Assembly (NCBI GenBank): GCA_946894095.1
Contig: OX335665.1
Location: 3,172,001-3,236,000, forward strand
Direction of reading: 5' to 3'
Origin: Incurvaria masculella
Lineage: Eukaryota > Arthropoda > Insecta > Lepidoptera > Incurvariidae
DNA: 64,000 nucleotides
Below the pieces are notes generated by a model. That model worked only from the letters and a program-made list of their open reading frames with translations, had not been told where the DNA came from and searched no databases. The translations under genes were made by a program, and so were the position numbers. How positions within the stretch are numbered: the stretch's first letter is position 1; each line of letters opens with the position of its first letter. Positions 33,001 through 45,000 of the stretch are shown here, one piece after another.

Positions 33001-36000
33001 GTAGGAATTCGTCAGGAGTAATTTTAAGAAATTGGAGACAGCGGGTCTCATAGTAGACGTGCTAGATAGTACATCTTCCTTTTTTGAAGTAAGATGCGTC
33101 CAGACAGTAATCCCAAAATGGCGACTTTTAGAAAATCCTGCACAGATATAATAGTCTTCCCATCTGGCAATCCTAGCCCCAAGCGCTCTAGGCATTAGGT
33201 TAGGCATTAGGTAAGGCACGGTTTTAAGGTTATACGGGGAGGTGGGAAGCGAACCAGGAATCTAGTCTACCTGGGGCGGTCGGGAAATTACCCGGCACGT
33301 TGGCCGTCGGCACGAACGGCTTGAGCGCCTTGGAAGCGGCGTCCGGGTCGCCGTATTTGTCCAGAATCTCCTTCGCCACCTGCAATACAGCGGACATGTC
33401 TGTTTAAAGCAAGTACCTAACTTTTTTGTGTCTAGCAGCTTTAAGCTGATGTGTGTACTTTTAATTTTAATATTTTGAGTGCATTGCTACTATTATTATT
33501 ATTATGTCTTTAGTTAAGTTAAATATTCCAAGAAATGTGATATAAATGTATGTGTAATCGACCGTAGAGCAAGGACACATTAATTAAATAAAGATCCCAG
33601 TAAAAGAACTATTTTACGAATATACTGCAGGGCTGAACCCAAACTAGCAAAAATAATATTTTATAGTATTAAGAGTATACAATTAAGTATTGTACACTTG
33701 TAAAATGCACAATTGAATAAAGAATTTGAAATATTAAACATACCATTCGCGGGTATTGTGACAATTTCACCACTGGCTGGATAACCATAATTTGGAATTC
33801 TCGTCCCTCCTCCCGTAATGAATGCCTCCTACTGACACAGTGTTTAAGATTATACCTACATACATTAATTTGACGCTTCATTTGTGTTGCGGACATTTCA
33901 TACATACATATCACATTCCTTGGAATAAGCGAGGTACTTAGTACGAAAAAGTATATTTACTTAAGTTTAATATAATAAAGGTGCTTGCGTGAGAGGGTCT
34001 AGCCGATTCGCACCTAATCTAGCCAAGGGGGAGGGGGGATCGAAAAAGGCCTCACGTAATTAATGAACGCCCCCTAAGATATAATACATATTAGTAGACA
34101 TATACTTCCAGCTGAATACCTATAACTGTACACGCTGCTCCCACTACCTGTAGGACGATTCGTTCGTTTTTAATACTGTAAATGTGTGTATGTTTGTGTA
34201 ATACGGATTTATCCAGTATGTGAGCCATATTAATAAATAAATAAATAAATAAAAACCGGCCAAGTGCGAGTCGGACTCGCACACGAAGGGTTCCGTACCA
34301 TCGCACAAGATTTAAAAAAAAAACACGTTTTTTGTATGGGGCTCCCCTTTAATTATTATCATTTTATAATGTTACCTATTTGCTGTTATAGCGGCAAAAT
34401 AAATACATAATCTGTGAAAATTTCAGCTTCCTACCTGTTACGGTTCATGAGATACAGCCCTGTGACAGACGGACAGACGAACGTACGGACGGACGGACGG
34501 ACGGACAGCGGAGGCTTAGTAATAGGGTTCCGTTTTCACCCTTTGGGTACGGAACTCTGAAAAGTCGCAATCGCCCCACTCCAAAAATCACCTTGTACGT
34601 CTCCGTGTTCATGACTTCCTCCAGAATCTTTCTCTTCTCCTCCTTCATCTTGTTCAGGCCGATGCGGTCCTTCGTCAGCTTCCGGTTGTAGTACCACGAG
34701 ATACTGCTCCGGAGCATCAGGACCCTGAGACAACACACTCTACTATAAATACAATAGAGAATTGAGAAGGGAGTGCTATGATGGCTTAGAGATATGGAAC
34801 GAATAGGTGACGAAAGAATGACGAAACAAATTTACAGAGCGGAAGTGCCGTGCGCGGGCGGCCTAGGAGAATGTACGATCAATTCGATGTAATACTTCCT
34901 AAGGGTAAGGCATGTAGCACCCGTAATGGTTAACCATGTATGAAAATATGTATATCTGTACATAAAGCGAAATAAGTGTGCTGTGATCGTACTGCATGGC
35001 GCTCGCTCATCCCTTGGGCATCAAGCCCGCTTTTTGTAACAATATTTAAAGGTGTACAATAAAGTTTTTTGAATATTATTGTTATTTCTGCCTAACCTCC
35101 GGGAAAGCGGCGAGAAGGTGTGATGTATGTATGATGTATGTGTGTATGTACGTATGTATATATGTATGTATTTCTTTCCCATGATATAGTCAAGCACTAG
35201 TATGGGAAAGAAGGACATTACTGTTTTTACTGTACCTTTAAACAAGAGAATTTGATTTGATTTGTATGCAGGTTTGTACGTAAGGTATGTATGATAAAAT
35301 GTCGGGGACACAGTTCGATTGTTTTAAGGGCCTGGTACTAGCCAAATCGCAAAGTTAGACGAGGCACTCCAAGTTAACTAACTAAGTCTGACGATTATAA
35401 GTGTCATTCTTACAATAAATGATTCCTTGTCTAGGAATTGAAATATTTTCGTTAATGTATGTTTCCTTTTTCTATACAAAATACATTGCGGAAACGGTGT
35501 CCATTTCCAAACTTTTTTGACTAAATGTAGAAATCTAAAAGCAAATGGAATTTTTTGTTTATGCATAAATGCTTTTTTTGCTTATATCTAGAAATCGAAT
35601 TACTTTCAGATTTCTAATGAGAAAAATCAACTTTTTTATTTTTATTATTATTTAAATAAATGATGGAATAAAAAAATATAAACAATCCATTATCAGTCTG
35701 GAGTTCTATTTGGATTTGCTGAGGCGTTTCACTACATATTATTACATTTGTTATAAAGTGCATTTGTATGGCGCGAGTAGTTGGCTAGTCCTAGCGCCTT
35801 AAGTTGATGTCACGCACAAACCTATCCCGATTGTGTTCATGTATACCACGGATTAAGGAGCGAACGTTACGAAGTAGTACAGCACGCAGAACAGCACGTA
35901 GATGCCGACCGAGTAGGCCGTCGTGTGGCTGATGACGCGCCGGCGCTGCGGCCGCGTCGCTCGCTCGCTGGAGTAGTGCGGGAGGGGCGGGGTGCGGGCG

Positions 36001-39000
36001 ACACTCACAGGACAGGCAGCAGCAGCAGCGGCGACGCGTACAGCACCGCCTGCGGCCAGCTGTTGCCGCCCGACGCGTACACAAAGTAGTACAGCACGCA
36101 GAACAGCACGTAGATGCCGACCGAGTAGGCCGTCGTGTGGCTGATGACGCGCCGGCGCTGCGGCCGCGTCGCTCGCTCGCTGGAGTAGTGCGGGAGGGGC
36201 GGGGTGCGGGCGACACTCACAGGACAGGCAGCAGCAGCAGCGGCGACGCGTACAGCACCGCCTGCGGCCAGCTGTTGCCGCGCGAAGTGTACACGAAGTA
36301 GTACAACACGCAGAACAGCACGTAGATGCCGACCGAGTATGCTGTCGTGTGGCTGATGACGCGCCGGCGCTGCGGCCGCGTCGCTCGCTAGCTGGAGTAG
36401 TGCGGGAGGGGCGGGGTGCGGGCGACACTCACAGGACAGGCAGCAGCAGCAGCGGCGACGCGTACAGCACCGCCTGCGGCCAGCTGTTGCCGCGCGACGT
36501 GTACACGAAGTAGTACAGCACGCAGAACAGCACGTAGATGCCGACCGAGTAGGCCGTCGTGTGGCTGATGACGCGCCGGCGCTGCGGCCGCGTCGCTCGC
36601 TCGCTGGAGTAGTGCGGGAGGGGCGGGGTGCGGGCGACACTCACAGGACAGGCAGCAGCAGCAGCGGCGACGCGTACAGCACCGCCTGCGGCCAGCTGTT
36701 GCCGCGCGACGTGTACACGAAGTAGTACAGCACGCAGAACAGCACGTAGATGCCGACCGAGTAGGCCGTCGTGTGGCTGATGACGCGCCGGCGCTGCGGC
36801 CGCGTCGCTCGCTCGCTGGAGTAGTGCGGGAGGGGCGGGGTGCGGGCGACACTCACAGGACAGGCAGCAGCAGCAGCGGCGACGCGTACAGCACCGCCTG
36901 CGGCCAGCTGTTGCCGCGCGACGTGTACACGAAGTAGTACAGCACGCAGAACAGCACGTAGATGCCGACCGAGTAGGCCGTCGTGTGGCTGATGACGCGC
37001 CGGCGCTGCGGCCGCGTCGCTCGCTCGCTGGAGTAGTGCGGGAGGGGCGGGGTGCGGGCGACACTCACAGGACAGGCAGCAGCAGCAGCGGCGACGCGTA
37101 CATCACCGCCTGCGGCCAGCTGTTGCCGCGCGACGTGTACACGAAGTAGTACAGCACGCAGAACAGCACGTAGATGCCGACCGAGTAGGCCGTCGTGTGG
37201 CTGATGACGCGCCGGCGCTGCGGCCGCGTCGCTCGCTCGTTGGAGTAGTGCGGGAGGGGCGGGGTGCGGGCGACACTCACAGGACAGGCAGCAGCAGCAG
37301 CGGCGACGCGTACAGCACCGCCTGCGGCCAGCTGTTGCCGCGCGACGTGTACACGAAGTAGTACAGCACGCAGAACAGCACGTAGATGCCGACCGAGTAG
37401 GCCGTCGTGTGGCTGATGACGCGCCGGCGCTGCGGCCGCGTCGCTCGCTCGCTGGAGTAGTGCGGGAGGGGCGGGGTGCGGGCGACACTCACAGGACAGG
37501 CAGCAGCAGCAGCGGCGACGCGTACAGCACCGCCTGCGGCCAGCTGTTGCCGCGCGACGTGTACACGAAGTAGTACAGCACGCAGAACAGCACGTAGATG
37601 CCGACCGAGTAGGCCGTCGTGTGGCTGATGACGCGCCGGCGCTGCGGCCGCGTCGCTCGCTCGCTGGAGTAGTGCGGGAGGGGCGGGGTGCGGGCGACAC
37701 TCACAGGACAGGCAGCAGCAGCAGCGGCGACGCGTACATCACCGCCTGCGGCCAGCTGTTGCCGCGCGACGTGTACACGAAGTAGTACAGCACGCAGAAC
37801 AGCACGTAGATGCCGACCGAGTAGGCCGTCGTGTGGCTGATGACGCGCCGGCGCTGCGGCCGCGTCGCTCGCTCGTTGGAGTAGTGCGGGAGGGGCGGGG
37901 TGCGGGCGACACTCACAGGACAGGCAGCAGCAGCAGCGGCGACGCGTACAGCACCGCCTGCGGCCAGCTGTTGCCGCGCGACGTGTACACGACGTAGTAC
38001 AGCACGCAGAACAGCACGTAGATGCCGACCGAGTAGGCCGTCGTGTGGCTGATGACGCGCCGGCGCTGCGGCCGCGTCGCTCGCTCGCTGGAGTAGTGCG
38101 GGAGGGGCGGGGTGCGGGCGACACTCACAGGACAGGCAGCAGCAGCAGCGGCGACGCGTACAGCACCGCCTGCGGCCAGCTGTTGCCGCGCGACGTGTAC
38201 ACGAAGTAGTACAGCACGCAGAACAGCACGTAGATGCCGACCGAGTAGGCCGTCGTGTGGCTGATGACGCGCCGGCGCTGCGGCCGCGTCGCTCGCTCGC
38301 TGGAGTAGTGCGGGAGGGGCGGGGTGCGGGCGACACTCACAGGACAGGCAGCAGCAGCAGCGGCGACGCGTACAGCACCGCCTGCGGCCAGCTGTTGCCG
38401 CGCGACGTGTACACGAAGTAGTACAGCACGCAGAACAGCACGTAGATGCCGACCGAGTAGGCCGTCGTGTGGCTGATGACGCGCCGGCGCTGCGGCCGCG
38501 TCGCTCGCTCGCTGGAGTAGTGCGGGAGGGGCGGGGTGCGGGCGACACTCACAGGACAGGCAGCAGCAGCAGCGGCGACGCGTACAGCACCGCCTGCGGC
38601 CAGCTGTTGCCGCGCGACGTGTACACGAAGTAGTACAGCACGCAGAACAGCACGTAGATGCCGACCGAGTAGGCCGTCGTGTGGCTGATGACGCGCCGGC
38701 GCTGCGGCCGCGTCGCTCGCTCGCTGGAGTAGTGCGGGAGGGGCGGGGTGCGGGCGACACTCACAGGACAGGCAGCAGCAGCAGCGGCGACGCGTACAGC
38801 ACCGCCTGCGGCCAGCTGTTGCCGCGCGACGTGTACACGAAGTAGTACAGCACGCAGAACAGCACGTAGATGCCGACCGAGTAGGCCGTCGTGTGGCTGA
38901 TGACGCGCCGGCGCTGCGGCCGCGTCGCTCGCTCGCTGGAGTAGTGCGGGAGGGGCGGGGTGCGGGCGACACTCACAGGACAGGCAGCAGCAGCAGCGGC

Positions 39001-42000
39001 GACGCGTACATCACCGCCTGCGGCCAGCTGTTGCCGCGCGACGTGTACACGAAGTAGTACAGCACGCAGAACAGCACGTAGATGCCGACCGAGTAGGCCG
39101 TCGTGTGGCTGATGACGCGCCGGCGCTGCGGCCGCGTCGCTCGCTCGTTGGAGTAGTGCGGGAGGGGCGGGGTGCGGGCGACACTCACAGGACAGGCAGC
39201 AGCAGCAGCAGCGGCGACGCGTACAGCACCGCCTGCGGCCAGCTGTTGCCGCGCGACGTGTACACGAAGTAGTACAGCACGCAGAACAGCACGTAGATGC
39301 CGACCGAGTAGGCCGTCGTGTGGCTGATGACGCGCCGGCGCTGCGGCCGCGTCGCTCGCTCGCTGGAGTAGTGCGGGAGGGGCGGGGTGCGGGCGACACT
39401 CACAGGACAGGCAGCAGCAGCAGCGGCGACGCGTACAGCACCGCCTGCGGCCAGCTGTTGCCGCGCGACGTGTACACGAAGTAGTACAGCACGCAGAACA
39501 GCACGTAGATGCCGACCGAGTAGGCCGTCGTGTGGCTGATGACGCGCCGGCGCTGCGGCCGCGTCGCTCGCTCGCTGGAGTAGTGCGGGAGGGGCGGGGT
39601 GCGGGCGACACTCACAGGACAGGCAGCAGCAGCAGCGGCGACGCGTACAGCACCGCCTGCGGCCAGCTGTTGCCGCGCGACGTGTACACGAAGTAGTACA
39701 GCACGCAGAACAGCACGTAGATGCCGACCGAGTAGGCCGTCGTGTGGCTGATGACGCGCTGGTGCTGCAGCTGCGTCCACTGGCCGCGCTGCTCGATCGT
39801 TCGGATCTTCTTCTCCAACTTCTCGAGTACTTCGCTCGTCGTTTTCTTTCGCTGCAATAAAAAAAAGGAATAATTATTGATTCGGCAGCGTGTCAATTGA
39901 GTAGTATTATAATTCCCCTAGGTCCCCTTCCCCTCCTAGGTGGTAGGGTTAAAGCCCGCCCGGGTTGGTACCATCGCATTGGATGAAAAGATGGTTGAAG
40001 CGGCAATGAAAAATTGTCCGTGTTTTCCATCTAGTTCAATGTAGCCGTGCTCATAAAGGGAAGGTCCTGGCATGGCACCTTATTCCTTCGGGAATGTGGT
40101 GTATTGGGCTAATATCATAACGGTACTTGTGTGGTATTAGCCATCCATGTCAGGTCGCATAAAAAAAAACTGGCCCAATAGAAATATCATCCGTAGCAAT
40201 AGTGACGAGGGCTTTTACACCGAAAATACTTTCAGTCGTATTCAGAGTGAACCTATCAAAACTTAATAGGGGATTAGCACCGGACTAACCATACAAAAAC
40301 CGGATTCCATTTAATGGATTTTTGTGCAATTGGAGTTTTAGCAACATCTACATTTGAAGCATTGCAATCATATTTTAAAAATAATTAATCTGAAAAAATC
40401 TGAGCAATGTATATTAATACAATCCAAAGGTCGCAGGTTCGAATCCTGTTTCGGACGAATGTCATGACCAAAAACTTTTTCAGATTAATTATCTTAAAAA
40501 TCAGATTACAATGCTTCAAATGTAGATGTCCCTGAAACTCAACTTCTACTAGGTACATAACTCGACGATAATTTAGTACTTACTGCAATCAAATACTAAA
40601 TGTCACAGGTAGTTTGCTTTGTTTCAAAGTACAGTGTTAGAGAGAAAAAACTCACCACAAAATTGAGAAGGTGCAAGACAAAATTTAAAAAAAAAAATTT
40701 ATCACTTAAGAAAGCTTGATTCTATGTCCGTAAGTTTTAATTGTTAACGTAAATATCTGTGTCTTCCGGTAAAAAAATTTTAAATGGCAGTAAAAGATTT
40801 TTTTTTCCAATCTAAAAGGTTAATCCAAAAAATAAAAACATGCAGACGAACGTTTTCACAATATATTTGAAACACGAAGACAAGAAAGCCAGTCAACAAA
40901 AACAAAGACAAAAATGTCTCATTTACAGATCTCGAGAAATTAACTGGAGCGGAACGTTAGTCTAGACTAGGCTAGAAGACGCCATGAAAATTATTACATC
41001 ATAATAAAACTGAATAATTTTTTGAATTTGTTTGAAGGAGCAAACTTTCTGAAATAAGTAATCAAAAAACTGGCCAAGTGCAAGTCGGACTCGCACACGA
41101 AGGGTTCCGTACCACCGTACAAGATTTATGATAAAAAAATCACGTTTCTTATAAGGGGTGTTTGTATTTTTTTAATTTACCTATAGTTGTTATAGCGGCA
41201 AAATAAATACACACTCTGTGAAATTTTGAGCCCTGTGACAGACGGAAGGACGGATAGCCGGACGGACGGACGAACAGCGGAGGGTTAGTAATAGGATTCC
41301 GATGGCACCCTTTGGGTACGGAACCGTAAAAAGTAGATATGCTGTAATTGTGTCAAGATTGAAGATTTCAAGATTATATATTTTACAACAAAATACATTT
41401 GTATTGAAATTACATCATTCATCATTAAAAGTATTGATAAAATTATGAAATATTTGATTGTACTTTAAAATAATACAATAAAATTATGTCATACAATAAA
41501 AACCATGATTATTTTAATGTAAAATACACATTCTCAATACAGAAAAATTATTACAAAAACATCACTTAATTATTTTATAAAGCAATTTAATGGGCTGAGA
41601 AAGAGATAATGGTGCATGAACGGGGCATGGAAGGCAAGTCGCCGCGCCTCTGAGCTACGAGCTGTTTGCACATGTGTGTATTAATTATATAAATATACAC
41701 ATTTTTCCCATGCAAAAATTTAATAACCGTTACATTACACCTCATATTTATAGGTGTAATAAATTTTTTTTAATAGGCTATAAGGGGATTAAAATCAGTA
41801 TCGAAAACTAATTTTTAAAATAACAATGCCGAAAAGAAAAAAACAATATGTATTTTTTATATTTATGAAAAATGATTTTATTGTTCATTGTTTTTTTTTT
41901 TTTGTTATTATTGTATTAAATTCTCGATAATTAATTAAAGACAATTCTAAGCTGCCTCTTTGATGATTGGTATAAATCGCTGAAATAAATACAATGAGGT

Positions 42001-45000
42001 AATCATTTTCAAGTCGGCTCTTGGTCCAACAGACTTCAAGCAGTGCCATAACGGAGCACAGTCAGACAAAGACATTGGCGAAAGAGAGGCGCACTTTCTT
42101 TTGTATCATTAGGAAGAGATTTTGGTGAAAGTGAGTGAGAGACTAATGATCTGGTTAGCAAGGTTAGAGCGTCGTATGCAGTGATTCATACACGCAAACA
42201 TATTTCTTCTTCATTCCTGCAATTAATGTGTCCTTGCTTCACAGTCGATTCTACATACCTATCACCATCGTTGAAAAATGCGACGTACTTGCTCAGTACC
42301 AAAAAAAAACATACAGACGAATTGATAACCTCCTCCTTTTTTGAAGTCGGTTAAAAAGTATACAAACACAAAACCTGTCAGTCTCTGGTTAGAGTCATTC
42401 CATTGTGACGGGGGTGACATTGTAACACTGTTTTTGAAGTTTGAGGGCTTATTAGTTATAAATTCATGTTTTTAGTCATAGTGGTTATTAATCAGCAAAG
42501 AAGACAAATCAAATAATATATATTAACATCAATACACATTGAGGACATTCGGTTTCTTCGATAATTCATAATATAGTTCTGTGACGGGGGTGACCTTAAA
42601 AGCACCTTAGGGTCAGAGTCAATGGGAAAAAACTGAATTTACAAAAAAATCAGTGACAGCCATTTGTGACGGGGGTGACACACAATATTAGTATGGATGA
42701 AATTTTGTTTATTGACTTCAAAACTGCTCATTGATATGTCGTTAACGTCACACGCTGAAATACTTATTATTAGGTACATCCCATAGTTAATCGAAAGAAA
42801 ATTGGGTCCTATATTTTTCCAACAACTTTTCTTCTAATAATATGGATGCCTTCCTCCGATGTATCCTTTTCATCATGCTTAATCCAAGTTTTACCATGTT
42901 TTTAAAGAACAGTGGCAAATAATAAGGCTTCACCTTTTCCTAAAGGTAAAATTCAACAAAGTTCATTTACTTCGACTTATTCGTTTGAGACATTAGTTTT
43001 TGTTGTGACCTCTGACTGAGCTGTCCGGGCCATTTTTTAATTTAACCTTACATGTATGGCTAATACCACACAACTACCGTCATGATATTAACTCAATACA
43101 CCACATTCTCGAAGGAATTAATTGCCATGCCTGGACCTTCCCTTTATGAGCACACGGCAACACTGAACTGGATAGAAAACTAGGACGATTTTTCATTGCT
43201 GATTCAACCATAGTTTCATCCAATGTGGTGGTAACGGTTTGTTATAAGCTAATTAAATTGTCACCTCCGTCACAGAAAAATATGTCACCCCGTCACAGAA
43301 AATATGTCACCCCCGTCACAGCTTAAATACTACAAAACTTAATAAAATCTTTTTAACTCTTAGTGTTCCTGGGAACACAAACATCTCTTCTAACTTTCAC
43401 AGAATTTTGTGAGAAAAATGCTACCCTTTAAAGAATGAACTAAACTAATGTTATATTTTCGTGACGGGGGTGACATGAGGGTAGGGAAATAGTTTTGGAC
43501 GAAAAATAACAAAAAACTTATTGTAAAATTTTTAAAAACATTGATAACATTTTGTTTAGTAATACAACTTGCCATATAACCTCTAAAAACAAAGCTGTCA
43601 GTTTGGCAGTTGACAGGCTGTGTGTTTCCAAATTCGTATTTCTACCTCCCTAAATATTACCTCCGGGTGGACAGACATAAATCGATAAAAATCTAGAAAA
43701 TTTTGTATAGTGGTTTCAACTCTTATTATTTTTGATAATTTAAAACATGTACCTTTTAATATATGACAAAAAAACATTCAATATTGCAAAAAAATTAAAA
43801 ACCCCCAAGGTGTCATTCTGGGTGGAATGGCCCGTTAGCAAGGTTAGAGTGTTGTATGCAGTGATTCATACACGCAGACATATTTCTTCTTCATTCCTGC
43901 AATGAATGTGTCCTTGCTTCACAGTCGATACCGTTGTTAAAAAATGCGACGTACTTGCTTAGTACCAAAAAGTATACAAACTTAGATGAAAAAGGAATGG
44001 ATAGGGGACTAAAAAAATTTTACGGTCCGTCAAAAGTAAGCTCAGTCAGCCGATATGCTCTCAGTCGGTGTCAGACGTCAGTGATGAATTCAGTTGGGCG
44101 AGATTTCAAAGTATCAATAAAATGTCGTCTTGTGTTGTTGAAAAATATGGAAATAACGCCATAAAGGACAACAAGAGCAATGGAATCACATTCCACGTAT
44201 AAGTGCAAGCATATTCAGTATATTTTTTTAGTTTAGTTGACCTGAAACCTTTTATGTGTTGTAAAGGCGCAAACAGGGTTGGCACAAGCAAACTTAAATT
44301 GTCAGTTCGATTTTTATTTTTGTTTTCATTTCAGTATTATATATTGAACTAAATTTTATTTTAAAAACAAGTAGGGCTGCCAAAAAACAATAGTCTACGT
44401 ACTGTTTATTATTTTTTATAATGTCGTTTAGGATGTTTGTATAATATGTCTTAGTTCTGAGGCTGTGATAAAAAGGTACATCCTTGAAAATGGTCAAAAT
44501 TTTACATGTGACACAGCTCGTTTCCATAAAGATTAAAATTCTCAAGTCGTTTCTTGGCTCAAATGTCCTTTTGTAATTGAATGAGTATTTATTCCTTCAA
44601 CCTGCTACATTTAATCATAGACTCCATCTTCTTAGGGCTATTATCGAAAAATATGTAAATGTAAAACTTTATCATATACATAAAACCAATCGGGGATTAA
44701 AGCCGCCACAAAAGGACAAAAGCGTAATAAACTGAACCTATTTGAAGGAAATAAAAAAAAAAAAGAAAGAACTTAGTGGTTTATCAAAATACCATCACAC
44801 ATTTACGGCGAACGGCAATAATCATCAACAGGTTTTACATAACACTGTACTGACTATTATTTGGACTATTTTTTAGCATCTAAAACGTGTTGAACGAAAT
44901 TTTTAAATGCATAAAATGCAAACATGGACAATTCAAGAATAATCAATATTATTTGTTTTGCAATGTTTGACCCATACTTGCAATACATTAATGATTCCCT

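Noticed and set aside
35791..39611. Many overlapping - strand open frames of about 211 residues, rich in Arg, Cys and Ala, at 212-bp steps
   Set aside because: They arise because a 212-bp unit shifts the frame by two at each step, so one frame reads three units before a stop. Only the stretch encoding the membrane helices is real coding sequence; the rest is out-of-frame or spacer.
40430..40465. tRNA gene suggested by CAGGTTCGAATCCTG
   Set aside because: Only a T-arm-like half is present; no acceptor stem, D-arm or anticodon arm can be folded. The same holds at 51380-51420.
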